From Notospermus geniculatus (lineage: Eukaryota; Nemertea; Pilidiophora; Heteronemertea; Lineidae), in assembly GCA_002633025.1 (NCBI GenBank), contig NMRB01000934.1, positions 41,176 to 105,175 of the forward strand: a stretch of 64,000 bases of DNA. Direction: 5' to 3'. The notes under the pieces were generated by a model. The model did no database searches, had not been told where the DNA came from, and worked only from the letters and a program-made list of their open reading frames with translations. A program made the translations under genes and the position numbers. Position 1 is the stretch's first letter. Each line of letters starts with the position of its first letter. This document shows positions 14,401 through 29,400 of this stretch, piece after piece.

Positions 14401-17400
14401 GCATCCAAGTGCATTGGACTCCTCTGGACTTACCAATACTGTCCACAGTAGAGAAGTGTTCTGATTACAAGGTCAAAATAAATTGTAATGTGCAATTTGG
14501 GAAGGAATCCCAGTGTCCTTAATAGAGAGGTGTCTGTAGAGGGAGGTTCCTGTAATTCACTACTATCACAGATCTGTGGTACATGCAGGCCTACATGATT
14601 TATGACATACACAAAGGAATAGGGATACTTCAAAGTAAGTACTTTTTGATGGATGATTTATGATCATAACGACCAATGAAAATGCTCAACTGATAGATTC
14701 ATCGGTCAACCCATCAACAATTGGCCAATTGTGTTCTTCAAGAGCTTTCCAGCACCCAAACTTAATAAAACCCTTCCTACCTGTCTTGGTGAAAGCATAT
14801 TATCCAGGAGTAGATCGGACGTGAACAGACTCTCAGGGTCCTTCAGGAATTTCTCCCTGACCCAGTCCTGTGCGCAGATGGCTTTCAAAGCATGTTTGGC
14901 AAAGTCGCTCAAACCGGCGCTCTCCATGCCCCCCTTGCTTGACTTGGTTCCAGGACTAGAAAAGAGGTAGAAAACATGCAATTCACCAGAGATATCAAAG
15001 AAATAACTCAACATGGGTGGTGATTTTACCAGTTTCCCATGGACCTTAAAGCTGAACTGCATGAACAAAAACTGGAGATCCGAGCACTAAAAAAAGACCA
15101 CCACGCCACGGTGGTGGTCAAGAGAAATGCAAACGACCATAAGGCACTTTCAAAACACCTCCGAAACATGATAGACTACCAGGCTATTTGGTGGCGCCAC
15201 TGTATTCACCCTGAGTCAGTCAATAGAGCAACATCAAGACATGGCATCCAGTGACTTCTGCAGGTCGAAGGCATTAGGTTCTTACCGAACCAGAGAGTAA
15301 AGTCGGTCACTATTCTATAGTATTCACGTCTTGTTGACATTTATGGTGTTACCAAAGCACCAGTTGAAAACATTTATGCATTCAAAAACAATACAACACT
15401 CATTTGACGTATATCAACGTCATCAGATATCATTATGTATAGGTTGAGGATAATTCTTATTTTATCCCTTTGGTCATAATTACCGCAATCAATTAAATAT
15501 TCTTTCTCCAAATACACACACATCGCGCGAGTCATGTATGCATTATTGCTCATATCAAGTACATTGCGTTTCTGTGAAAATATATTCAAATAACAAAACT
15601 ATGGCAAAAGAAATAAAATAAGATTTATGTGCAACATGTTTGCAATTATACCAAATTGAGTTTCTGAAACTCAGACGAGTGGTGTATTATTTGTTGATGC
15701 CGAAGTTATTGCCATTGTACCACATATTTTGACTGCGCGCAAGCACTAAAGAACCCTGGCCAACCTCATGCTCAAGTTCCTACGGATTGTACTAACTCTA
15801 CCCAGGCTCTGTCACTTGGACACTATCTCTTGATGTGTCTCGATAGAAAGCCTGAGATTGAATACAGTGGCGCCACCAAATACGCTGGTGGTCTATCATG
15901 TTCTGGAGGTGTTTCGAAGGGCGTTTGCACTTCTGTAGACCACCATACTGCGGCGCTGTGGTTTTTGTTCATGGAGTTCAGCTTTAAGCTAGGAATCCAC
16001 CATTGATTTTCAAACTGATTTTGCATTGCGACTTGCTTTGCAACTGGGTTGTGTTGCAACTGGGCACTCGATCGCTGTAGTGGACTCTCTAGACGTGATT
16101 TCCACCAATGGCGAAGATGTGGTCAATTTCAGTCGGCAATCGGTCGGCGACCGGTATCAGTTCCTTGCGATCGTATTCAATCACAGGTAGCAGGTTGCAA
16201 AGCAAGTCGCAACGCAGAAAATCAGCAGTGGATTTCTAGCTTTAGATCGCTGAGCTTAAAGCGAACTGGTCGTGCCAGTCAATGTGTCTCAATAGAGAAT
16301 CATATGCCAATGTGATGTTCTAGAATGGTTGATTACTTACAATCCCATCATGTCCCTGTCTATATCATCATCAAGACTACTGAGTAGTGTACTGATGATA
16401 TCCCCTTCTCCCTTGTCGCTCGGGGTCGTAGGAACCTTTGAGGGGCTCTCAGAACCGCAGGAATCACCTAAAGAGGAAGAAAATCTGTCAGGCAGTCTAG
16501 GAAAACCCGTCAGATGTCGCAGAATGATGAACAAGGGCTGTCAGATTGCCTGTGCATTGATCTGCTACTGTTTACCTGTTACGAAGTGTGCGGGTTCACC
16601 AAGGCCATTAACACTTTCCGCAAATGTGACATCCAACGGGTTTTCTAGACTGCCTCACATCTGTTCTATGATCCTGTTATACAAAGCACATACATGTAGC
16701 GAGACGATGCAAAGCCATTTTTTCTTTAATAGAAATAGCGCCACTCAGCCATTAGCCAAGCCCAAATAAACCACAACAAAGACGTACCCAAGACAAGAAT
16801 GGCCTTGAGAACGGCCAAGACCGCGCCAACGGTAATACTATCGTGGGCTGCGGCCAGAAGATGTCGATCACAAGACGCCTTGATGTTGCACATATTTTTC
16901 ATGTTCGGGAACGGTGACGTCACATCTCCTTGGTCCGTTTTGAACAATCGCAGGAGAAGATGACACGTCAACCTGGCACCAGGTTCGGCATCCTGGTCCC
17001 CACCAGCTGAAATGACGAAGGTGTATCCTGATAAGTCACACTGATTAGGTCATCTTGGAAATAATTTCTTTTTCTCCCCATTTTTGTTTTTTTTTGTTGT
17101 TTTTTTCTTTCCTTTTCTCTACATTTTTTTCCTTAAAAGAAAAAAACTGAATGTACCTTTTTCACTTTTCATTTTCCCAGAAAGCCTCCTATCCTGAGCT
17201 GCCACAGGACCTATATGAGGATGTGCAGCGACGATTGTGACCTCACTGCCGTGACGAGATGCCGCCATGTTGGACGTCACGTCCAACGCATTCGTAGCTT
17301 CAGATGACGTCCAACATGGCTGACGTGCGAACTATGACGTCAATGATGACGTCACGTGAAGTTCCTCTATAGAGGCTGTGTAAAGGCAATGCATTTTTCA

Positions 17401-20400
17401 CACAGAATTTTAAAAAAAAAATTTAAAGTCACACTGATGATTGTCAAAAATTCAGGTTTAACTGTACTCTCAATGGGCAACTCACCCATAGAAAACTACG
17501 GTCATAGGTTTGTACCTACATGTAAATCATAACAAAACAACTCAACTAGGCCTAGATGATCTTTTACAATTGAGCATGAAATTCTTGACTGGACTGACCT
17601 GATGGACAAGCTGCTAACAGGGAATGTAATGCTACATGGACCACCAGATCTTGGAGAGAGAAACAATGCCTCGCTATCAGGATGGCGGTGAATACCGCCA
17701 GGGAATCGTGGATAGACAAGTCGCCAACCTAAAAGAAAGAAGGAAAATGACCTGTGACATGTACCCTGGAGTCGAGATTGAAGTATTGTATTGTATTTTT
17801 ATCTTTCCATTAGAGCCAGGATTATTGGTCTTGGTAAGTATGGAAGAGGCCATTTCAAACTACCCATGCAATTGCTCCTCACTTGGATCATCTTGTCCAA
17901 ACAAGGCCATCGACTGCATCTTTAGCCTTGTCCTAATCATATCATCTTTTGCATTAATGCATAAATTATAAATGAATCTGCCCGAGCCTCCGAACCAATC
18001 ACAACTCGTGAAGCAACTCGCTGTTAGGCACTTTCTCTTCTCTTCCCAGACACATTTGTAACACGGATTGTGGTTGGCACATTGATTAGCCTTCACACAC
18101 CAATGATTGGCTGAGGCTCTGCGCTCCTCAGAAGTGGGAAATGTGATGGATTCAAACCAGGCTAGATGGGCGTCAGGCCAGATAGACTTGAGAGAATCAG
18201 ATGCACTTGGATGGGCTCCAATACCTGCCCTTGCAAAGGAACACAAGTACAAAAAGCACAAAATTGACACACTAAATGATAATAAACAAGAAGTCAATCT
18301 CCAGAATTCAATGCGCCTCTGCAGCATGTGCCCCCCAGCATGGCGGCTTGTGACGTCATTTGCAAGGCCTCTATTAGGGCTCCTCAAAGTAGATTTGTCA
18401 GTTGAGGTCACGGATAAAAAATTTCTCAAGTACTTACATCAACTTGTGTGAGGACGTCTATGAATCCACAACTATGATTGGAAGAGCAACATAACGCCTT
18501 AAGAACTCCTAACCACTCGGAACTGAGGGCGTTACAGCACGCCGTCAACTCGGCGCACAGGATTGATATCTCGTTCAACCTCTCCACGCCCTGTCCGTTA
18601 CAGATATTCAACAAAGCGTTACACACGAAGCTGTATCGATTGGCGGGATTCTCATTCAGCTGTTTGACTAGATTGAGGTCCGGCCGGGATTTGGCGTTGT
18701 CGATGAGATCAATCATGAAGGCGGGATCCCAGAGGAGGTTCGACGCCGACGGAGTAATACTAGCGTACAAGGTTTGTTTGACTTTAGCACAGGCACCACC
18801 GAATATTTCAGAGAATTTTGCCTGGAAAGATAAATTTGATGAGATATTAAAGCCGCACATTATGCACCGCTACTCACTCCCCAGTTCGGCCGAAATATAG
18901 TGCAACCTCATCTACAGGCGTGCGTAGTGTATAGAACCATAGAACCACATATTACAGCATTATCCTGCATCGAGGTTTTGGGAATCCCCTTGGGGAATCC
19001 CCAATGCTGTGTGTAGTCTTGCGCAGCCAGCCACACAGTACTGCTACGGTTCCCCAGATTCGAAACAGCGGCTGGGTGACCGAGACTATGCTCGTCGATT
19101 ATAACCCATCTGTCTATAGTGTCTGGCTTTAACAAGGAATCATGCAAAGGAGTTGGAGGCATGGTGAGCTGTTGTACCTCCTGTTTTGACATTTCTTCCC
19201 TGTTTTACTGCGTCAATGACCTCATGACGCAACATTATATACTGCAGTGCTTTGCTCAGTTTTTAACATCTTTGTTGCAACCATTTGAAGCGCCTTCCTG
19301 CCAGCATAAAAGTCAATCCAGGCCTAATTCATAAAACCGTGCAAGCTCAGTTGGGTTGCTAGTTGTGAACATTGGCCTGTACAAACTCGTAATTTTAGCA
19401 AGCAACTAAGCTTTTAGCATGGTTTTATGAATATGCCCTGATTCCTCATTATAGTATTCTCGGTATCTATGACAAAGCATTTTTGTATTATCACTTGCCG
19501 ACCTCAAGTTTCGAAGGCTAGGAACCTTCTACAATTCTTTTTGTGAAATATGAATTTGATAGGGCCTACACATTTTACTTCAAGCTTCACTGAATTTCAT
19601 TTGGTTGCAACAATTCTTAGCATTACTGTTACATGGATTGTTAGAAAAGACCTTACCTTGAGGTAACTACATGAGGTATACAGATCATACAGATAGGCCA
19701 GGATACACCGCTCCGCTGAGGTGCAGTCTGATGGGTTTCCAACATGTTTCACAACCCCACACAATCTGGAAAATCAAAAATTAGAGTTTGAAGGTGAGTT
19801 TGGACAAAAATCGCACGTGATTACTTCACTTTAACCCAAAAGAGCCGCCTATTTTTTTTGCACTTTCCATCTGTAACTTTCACTGCCCTGAACTGCCATG
19901 AAATGCCACTGCATTAAGCTGAATAGAGAACAGTATAATGAGTCAAGGCGGTTTATGGCGGTATCGGCGTCTGGAGACATGGCGGATTGTGGCGCTCCCG
20001 GCAGTAATTGGTGATTTTCATTTCTACATTAGAGATGATGGGGATTTTTGTCAAAAAGTGGGCGTGATCTTCTAGGCGGCTCACGGCAGGGCGGTTTAGG
20101 GCGGCATGGGGTCTATTAAGTGGCCATCGTCCAGTAATGCCACTGTGACTCAACTGCTATGGAGCTGCAAACAGGCATGTGACATTCGCTGACGACTGAC
20201 CACTCGCCATGCTCTGGAATGATGCTACACCTTTGTCTTTCATCTGAAAATTTGGTCCTGACAACATTAGGAAGAAATCACCAAAATCTTCATTAAATGG
20301 TTAAAATATTGTACATACCCCTCAAATGCCGAAGCTGTTTGTTCATGGGAGGCCAACAGGTACGCGTGATATCGTCGAAGGACAGCAACAATACACAAAC

Positions 20401-23400
20401 ACAGCGATGTCGTGTAGCTGCCAGCCAGCTGTGACCCGTTCAGTAACAGCTGGACTTCAACTTCACTCAACTCTTTCAACAACTGAAAAGATGAGAGGAA
20501 AACAATGAGTAAAAAATATCAGAAGTGGAAAAGGGCAGCTACAACTTCCGAAAATTCAGATTTGTGGAAAAACAGGGTTCCTCCCCCTGAGCCAGGAAAA
20601 TAGGTGAATCCATTTAGTAAAAAATAACAATGAGTTGATAACAATATTTTATGACTTTTTATGACTTTTACACCATTTCACAAAATTTCATGACTTTTTA
20701 GGCCTTATTTTCAGACTTTCATATTTTATGACTTTTTATGCGGAAAAAACCCTGAAAAACAGAGAAAAAATGTTGTCTGCTCACACCTTACCTGTATCAC
20801 AAAGTCCATAAGTCCGTTGATATTCAAAGAATACTCCATCAGATCCAGAAGATATGATATATTCTCCACCATCGGCAAATACGGCGAATTTGCCGTCGCA
20901 AAAGAATTGATAATTTCAAGCACAGAACTAGCACACATCGTCGTCACCGCATGCATGTCGTAATACGACAACTTTTGAAATTTATTGAAAGTACTTTCAA
21001 AATTTGTCGCGGATGACGAATCACTGTCTTTGTCCTTCTCTCGCTCTTTTTTCTTCAGTCGTTTGGCATTGTCGCCGTTGCTATCCAAACAGCACTTCTT
21101 GCTGTACAGTTTCATGATCTCTTTCGTGATGCGTTTCACAATATGGCGTGCGTCGTCCCGCCCTTTTCCGACGCCGTACAAGATAATCATACGCTGGTTG
21201 CACTCGTGGATGTACAAGTCGTCCTGGGGTACGGGAAAGTGCGTCGCGTATTGTAAATGACGCGATGGTCGTTTCAGGGGCGATTCCACCGATGTAGGTG
21301 GCACCACGGGAGTACCCATGAGTGTTGCCTCCTTTTCAAGTTTTATACTCTTGACCGAAGCAGGCGGTTGAGGATCTGGACTCGTCTTTGGCTCCTCCTC
21401 TTTGAACGATTCGAAGAAATCAAACTCCGACTCAAACATATGGACCTGATTTTCTAGCTCCATCTTCATATCCTCTTGTGTCTGGAAGGGAGACAATTTC
21501 AAGTGAAAATTTATCAGGAATTTTGTAGACCTGCTGCTTGCTAATGAGGAACCTGCGGAACGTCACGACATGGCGCCCAAGCGATGTGCCCAAAGTTTCT
21601 TTTTTCTAACGTTATTTCCATTTATTTCTGGCGTGAAAATAACCCGTTTGTGTTGGTCACCTGACAGTAAACCTTACATCATCCTGTAGCAGATGAAAAT
21701 TTCTTTACCGGTAATCTCCTTGCTTTTTTCCTTAAGGCCACACTTTTTTTATTCTTTGGTTTACGGGCCCGCCGACGTGGCAAAATGCCATTCCGAAAAA
21801 AAAATAAAATTGGGAAAATCAGTTTCTTTTATTGCCTCCGAAGTTCAAATGAGGTCTTCTAAGAAAAAAACGAATAAATGGAGTCATTTTTATTCTCGCC
21901 GACCTTGGATTAGCAGTCAGGACAGCTAAAAATAAATAAAACCAACACTATTTCCCAGCAACAAGGACGGAAAGAAGCAGAAAAGAGGCATTTATAAAGA
22001 ATTTATTTGGTTTTTTATTTCCTCCGATTTGTCTAACTTGTCATTCTAAAGCTGAAAATGAAAAAAGTGAACTTAACCTAAGTTTTTTTTAATTTTTATT
22101 CCGTCCTCCGTACCTGGGCTCAGAAACTTTGTGCCCGTAAACCAAAGAATATAATAACCCTGGCCTAAAATGAGGAGATAGGTTGGCGATAAAAGCAACA
22201 TTTTTGTCTCATTTTTCCTGTAGAAAAATGTACAGGTCACTTTTTCATGACGCAACGTCAACAGTTTAAATGATGTCAATGACGTCACGATGGGTCGATC
22301 GATCGCAGAGCCACCGCGTAGCAAAGGCTATCAGCATTCCTTCACAAAATTGGTCTTGCCAATGGGTCATATGAATAAAGACTAGTAAATGCTTTTACTT
22401 GAATTTTGCAATACAAATGCACTAGGCAATGCTGTACAAATCAGAAGTAAAAGCATTTGCTAGTCTTTATTCGTTTGACCCAATGAAAGGGGTAAGTCTC
22501 ACATCAGAGTGGCCTACCTTTGTAGCACTAGTATTTTGATAATCCTGAATATCCATCGGCTCCGGTTTCACACTCTCACAATGACTCTTCACGCTCATAA
22601 GATCCAGGCCCATGTGATCAGTACACGCCGTGATCGCAGGTGACATCAGATCGCCACGGGAGATAAGCGTCGAGATGTAGGCATCATGGGAGAAGACATC
22701 ATGGCGGATAAGCTCGCAGAACAGCAAGATCAGATTGGAAAAGGCTCGCTTATTTTCTGGATTGGCGATATCTTCTGGGAAAAGATTGGAGTAGTAAACA
22801 AGAACATCATTTTTGAAATCTACCTTAAATTTCAGCAGCTTTTCAAAGTTTTGAAAATTTTGAAGCACTTGAGGTCATGTTATGCATTATAAGGTAACCC
22901 AGAAGGGCCATTTTTTCAAAGAGAAAAAAGAGCTGGGAACCCACACACTGGAAAGATGGAAATCCATCTTCAGGCAAAGATTTCACACCCCTTAAAGATA
23001 ATGTATCACGAGTATTTTCGCGGGCCACAAAAATCACTGTTTATTTACACTTTGTTTGTTTGTGTCCAGTCTTTCTTTGTCTTATGAGTAGGCCTAATTT
23101 ATTATTGGCGGCATGCCCCTCTAGAACTTCATTTGATACCGAGAGTATTCAATTTGGTGGGTTGTCATGTCCCAAAAATCCAAAATAACATAATGTTAAC
23201 ACATCAATGTTTACAAACATTGTATGTAAACAATGAAGTCATGATACACTATCTTTAACTCACCACCGGCGCAGATCCCTACAGAAACTTACCTAAGATG
23301 GGAGCCTTGGAATCCAAGAACTGCATGAGAAGATTCTGGAATATCGGCAACATGGCCGCCTCGGCTGCCGTGGAATTTATCGACTCTTTTTCATCTATCA

Positions 23401-26400
23401 TCTCAGTCTCGGCAAATTTCTCCGTCGACAGTTCACTTTGCCGCTTCTCTAAGAGTTTGGCAACGACTACTGACCTGTGCTCCCCCATTCTTTGTGTGGA
23501 GACGGCCCACTCGCACAGCAGGATGATGACGGGGTTGTCACCGACATGGTGACTCTGAAAATGGTGCAAAATTCCAAGTCAGATTATTTCAACATATTTT
23601 AACTTATGTGTACCATTGACTCATCCATGATAATATGATACATCTTTGCAAATGATTGTCAGGAGTGATCAGGGGCAGATCCAGGATTTCAGAAAAGAGG
23701 GGGCGCACTGTGCTAGAAACATTGAAATCTGCGGTGAATTTCAATGATTTGCTCCAAATTTCAGAATTTCACGGTCAATTTTTCAGATTTGTTGGTCGAA
23801 AGGGGGCGTGCGCCAGGATCCGCCACTAGTAATGGATGACCTAACTGTGGGTTACATGTACCCATATGTGGACTTCTGGACACCGCAGGAGATAAGGTCA
23901 TTAACCGCTTAACGTGATATAACGTCCTACGCACTGTGACGCGCCATTTCCTTGCAAGGCGTACTATTACGCCTTACGCAAGCTGAAATCCTCAGGTGTT
24001 TCCCGGGGTTCCCCGGATTTCATAATGACGTAATAGTACGCCATACCCAGTTAAGGGGTTAATGACTCAAAATGACTCACATCTGTATTATCCTTGCTGT
24101 GTGAAGGATGGAATATCCTGTTGTAGAGTGAATCAAGGCAGTTGTTACTCTCTGCCCTCTCAAAGTTATGTCGATCCAGTGTGTCCAGCACACTTAGCAC
24201 CCGAGTCATTGTGTGACCTGAAAAGAGTCGATTCAGAAGATTTAGCAATAAAATTCTCATCACACAGTAGTGTTTTTAACTACAACCTCCATTAGGATGT
24301 CAGGATGCCAGGATATCTCTCTATTGCGGACCGGGACAGCAGAAAATGTCCCCATGTGGCAGTCTAAGAAAACCCGTCGGATGTCGCTGAGTGATCAACA
24401 AGGGCTGTCAGATTGCCTGCTACACTTCACCTGTTACGAAGTACATTTCAGCTGTTGATATGTAAGGGTTCACCAAGACCATTAACACTTTCCTCAAATG
24501 CGACATCCGACGGGTTTTCCTAGACCGCCACACAATTGGTCTCGATTGTTCATTTCTACCCTACACTGAAGACACCTCTCACTTAGGAGAGCATTGGGTA
24601 CCCGGCAGTTCCGAAGATGTCCTCACAAGGTTCCAATGTATAAATGAAAAGAGGAACCAGGTTTTTATTTCCATACACTGACCACCATAATGGGGAACCC
24701 GCATGACTGCAGATGGCGCAGTCAGTATAAGACCCGAATGACGTACTGACGTCACTTTTTTCGCTGTTGACGTCACGTCGTCAAAGCATGTGTACATTTT
24801 TCTACACAATTTTCCGTGGAAATTTCCCCAAAAGACGTTGTCACTATTGGCATCCTGTGGCATTTCTGACGAAACAAAGCAGTGATATATGGGGAACTTT
24901 GAACATGAAACAGGGCAGTGCAATTTAATCAAAATTGAACCAAAGAGAGTGGTTTATTTTGGGGCAAGAAGTAAATGGAAATACTGTTAGAAAATTAGGA
25001 CTTCCGGGTCTTATACTGACAGCGCCACGTCGTGGCGTAGTTCTGTGGGTTCCTCATTGGGACTCACCCGTGAGAGACTGTTGCCATTTATCACATGACC
25101 ACCGGCTCTCCACGGCTCGACTTCTCAATTTGATCATATGCTCAGCCGTTCGCAATTGTTGGCGTACCTGAAGGAAAATAGTACCAGTAGTAAACACACA
25201 TAGAATATATTTCACACCTCCGCTGCCCGATGTTTTTTGGAAATAAGACACCACAGTCCAGATTTTATGCCATCATCAGGGGCGGATCCAGGATTTGTGA
25301 AATGAGGGGGGTGCCCTGTGCTAGAAACATTGAAATCTGCAGTGAATTTGAATGATTTGCTGCAAATTTCAGAATTTCACGGTCGATTTTACAGATCTGT
25401 TGGCGAAAAGGGGAGGCGAGTGCCCCCCTGTTTCCACGCCTGATCATAGTCTTCATTGTTCATGATCATTCAGTCATGGAGCTGATCACATACAGCTGAT
25501 TTTGAATCCTGCGCAATGCAAATTCACATACCTGCTGATTTTTGGCACCCGGAGGCATCGGTAGCATTGATGGACTCGTGGGCAGGAGATCAAGGGGTGA
25601 TCCACTCCAGACGGAGTGACTTTTCCCCTCGCCGATATTATGCCATGCCAGAGTCCCAGGACACTGCATCACGCAGGCCTGGAGGATAGCACTCAGGTTC
25701 AAGATGATGGACCGATGCTGGGGACAGTTGTTGTATTCATTATATATGGCCAGGAGCGGGTTTTGGATGGGCTGTGTTTCACCAGTGGCAGTGATTGCCC
25801 TGAAAAAATAAGCAGGTTGATTTTTATATGGTATGTACGAATTTCACCAAAGTCATCACAAACACGGCTATGGGTACTCTCTCCGTATTGAAACTGGCCT
25901 CAGAATAACACCACTCGTCATGATATCAAGTTTATAGGCGTCTGCACGCCCACTCGACATTTCAAATTTGCGCAGTGATTGGTCATCATTGGCCACAATT
26001 TCTTCACAAGTTGAAATCTACGGGACTTTGCATCATGCTATTGTTGAAATAGAATATCAAGTCCCGTCAGATGACGGATTTCTCCCTACAGCGGCCCATA
26101 CATGTGCAATATTATTGCACAATATGAGGATCAAAATGGGCAATATCATTGCCAATCTTTCTTGTGTCCATCATGGCAACCAAATTCTGCGATTTGAGTA
26201 TGAATTGAACTGCCATAACAGGTCAAGTAATTTGCAGCTGAACTGAGTACTGCCTGGTATCGGTGATCTGCCCAACATAGAACGAACTCAATTACACCAG
26301 CAGGGGCCAAAGTTCATATTCTGAAAAAGCAGATTTTGGTCAAACAGGGCAAAAAATCAAGTCGTACACAATACAATATGCATTAGAACATCAAATTTTT

Positions 26401-29400
26401 GGGTCGCACAGAGCAAAATCCAGGTCGCATTTTAGACATCTTGACTAATCAAGGCCTCCGGTCACTCCGCCGTTCGAACTACGCTCCCTTCACCCTTGAC
26501 GACCACCGTTTGTCATCCTGCTCGCAGACAGGTCGTTCCACGGACAGCAAACACCCCCACCACTGTCAATGATAAATGCGTGTAATTCAATGTTTTGTGA
26601 ATAAAACATGCATTAACGTATTAGATTATTCTTCATTTTGAGATTTTCATCGATCCAAACCTCACAATGTTCCTATCTTCGTCATAAACCGCACTTTCAG
26701 TAACGTTTGGCTGCTTCAGCCGCCACTCTCATGGGCGGCAAATGCGAGCGATAAATGCTACGGTGGTCGGCAAGGGTGGATGGAGCGATAGTAGGAGTGA
26801 CAGGAAGCCTTGGTTGGGCAAGATGATTTTAGACCAAATTGTCATGAACTTTGAACCCTGCCAGGCGCCTACATGCAAAACGTTTGCTGGCAATATCTTC
26901 GGAAGATGACCAACTGGAATTGAAACTTCAACGATTTCAATCAATCAGATAATTTTTGAGCAATACCTACCCATTAGCATTAGTATTCATCATGGGTGAT
27001 TCAGTCCTCGGCGAGAGCACGTTACACGTCGCCTCGCAGCACAAGTACGATAATTTCTTTGCAGAAAAATGGGCGAGTCTTCTCGTCAGAAGATGTGACT
27101 GCGTGAACTCCTCCACGTACTGAAGAACCTGCACCAAAACGATTTTCAGGATACTGTCCTCGTTGTGTTTGAGTTTGTCAAGGGTGTCAACAAACCATGT
27201 CAAGATGTCCTGACGATCTAGAAGCCCCTCCTGAAAAGTAACAAGGAACTCAGTAAAAGTAACACAGTCAGTGGCGACTGTGAGGTTTCCTGCTAGGTTG
27301 CCAGGGGCTTGGGCAAACAATCATTGTTTGCCCTCGCAATTGACAGGCTATCCCCCTACTTTTGACAGTAAGTCATGCATTTTTGATGAAATAGGGCAGG
27401 TTCAATCAGTCCACTTATAGGCCTAAATTTGACTGGCAGTCTTAATACTGTCTCTAAAAGTGGCAAAATATCCAAAAGAATATGCTACATATTGATGCTT
27501 TGTTTCTATTCAACTATTATTTTTCACACATCCTGTTTGCACAGGGTTTCATTATTTCAGATTTACTTGTAATGTTGGCTTGACTTGAAAGTGCCAGCCT
27601 GAAGAAGACCCCAGAAAATTTGCTAAATTTCTGGAGGACGACTTCGGTTATTAATATTATATCATTTGTGTGTCGCCTTTTGTGCTCTAGTTTTGGACTA
27701 CATATCCTACATGTAATGCAAGAATGGTGTATACAGCTAAATTGGAAATTACTTGACAGAAATCACGTTTGGTTATCCCTGAATTTAAGTGGCAACATCC
27801 TAGCATCAATTAGTACGTACTTCAAATGGAAATTGCTTGTCCCTAAAGTACCATACCAAAATCCAAAGCGGCTGCACGAACAAGCAACTGACAATCTCAC
27901 CTTATACATGTACTGCATGAGTTGTGTACAGTACTTCCACTGCCTGAGAGAGAGATCAAGCAGATCCTGTGATGTCGTCTGTGTAGCAGTCAGGAAGCTG
28001 GTCTGAGTCGAGGATGAGGAGCCAACGTAGTGCTCGGCAATTTTCTGCAGTTGCTCCTTCAGAAATTTTGTCAAGGCCTGAGCCCAATCTGAAATACATA
28101 GTGCACCGCTGTCACACAAATTTTGCAAAAACATCAAACGTGACATCAAATATTTCATACAACAGGAGCTGTGAGCCAGTTGACCAATAGGTGTCACTAT
28201 GGCCCAATTCAATGCATATACACAGTTGTAGCGGACCCATTCATTCTTGAGTGAGCACCAATCACGTGGATTTTCCTGTGTGCTGGTCCGCTAGAACTTT
28301 GCTGCCATCGTTCGGCAATACGCATGGCTGACTGCTCCTATTCTCAATGAATTGGCCATCACTACATGTCTGCCAAATCTCAAAAGTCTCTGGTATTTAT
28401 TTGTGCAATTTCTGGCAAAACTACATGTAACTGCATTTTCCTTGTTTTTACGCTCGACAAGGAAAAATGGCACACTTTTTAAAGGAGACGATTGTTGGGT
28501 TCGCCTCAAAAAGTGTCATCTTGAGGATTTCAATTGCTCTTGCATCAGATTCTTTAGCGGCGAAATTAAAAACAACTTGAACACATACCAAGTGAAGGAT
28601 CCACAATTTGTCTCTTCTTCACCTTATTTTCTGACATGGCGATCGTATAGGCGGATGTCATCTTGATAAACCAAGCTGCACGGACCATGGGCACGTCATA
28701 CTGGCACAAGGTGGAGAAGATTTCTTCTTTCTTGTTGAAGATGGGCACCTTTTTCAAGAGTTTTGTTCCAGCAAGATCGTGAAACCAAGCTTCCACTGCA
28801 TTCTTTGATCTCGGTGTGACCTGTTGAACGAAAAATATGTCTTTGCAATTCAACCTATTTATGTAACCTACACACTAAAATCCCTCAACTAGATATCCCA
28901 ACATAGAGCACAAAGAACGACACACAAAATGATAAAATACGTATAAAGTTGTCTCCAAAAATACCTCAACATCAGCAAATAAAAGTCAATGCCAAAGACC
29001 AATTATGCAGGGCTTTAGATAATTTTGGAGGGCAAAGAGTATTACACTCTTCTCTTCAGAATTTGAAGAGTATTTTCACTCTTCAAGAGTATGCCATTAG
29101 TAAAGTATTGCAAACGGATACAATGTACCGTAAATCTTCACCCTTTCATTTCAGTTCTGGAATGGATGAGTATTTTGAGATTTCAAGGAGTATTTAACCA
29201 AATACTCCTCTTATTTTAAGCCCTGGTCTTATGGTATTGACTAATTAATTGACTAATTAATTCACTTACTGGCCAGAAGTTATCCTTGGTATTAATCTGT
29301 AACTTTTTCTTGCTTGTATCCTGAGCTGTATTGAGTTCAGTCTTCTTGGCAATAATGGCGCTAAGGTAGGCACCAACTTTTGCCTGTGTGATATTTGAAT

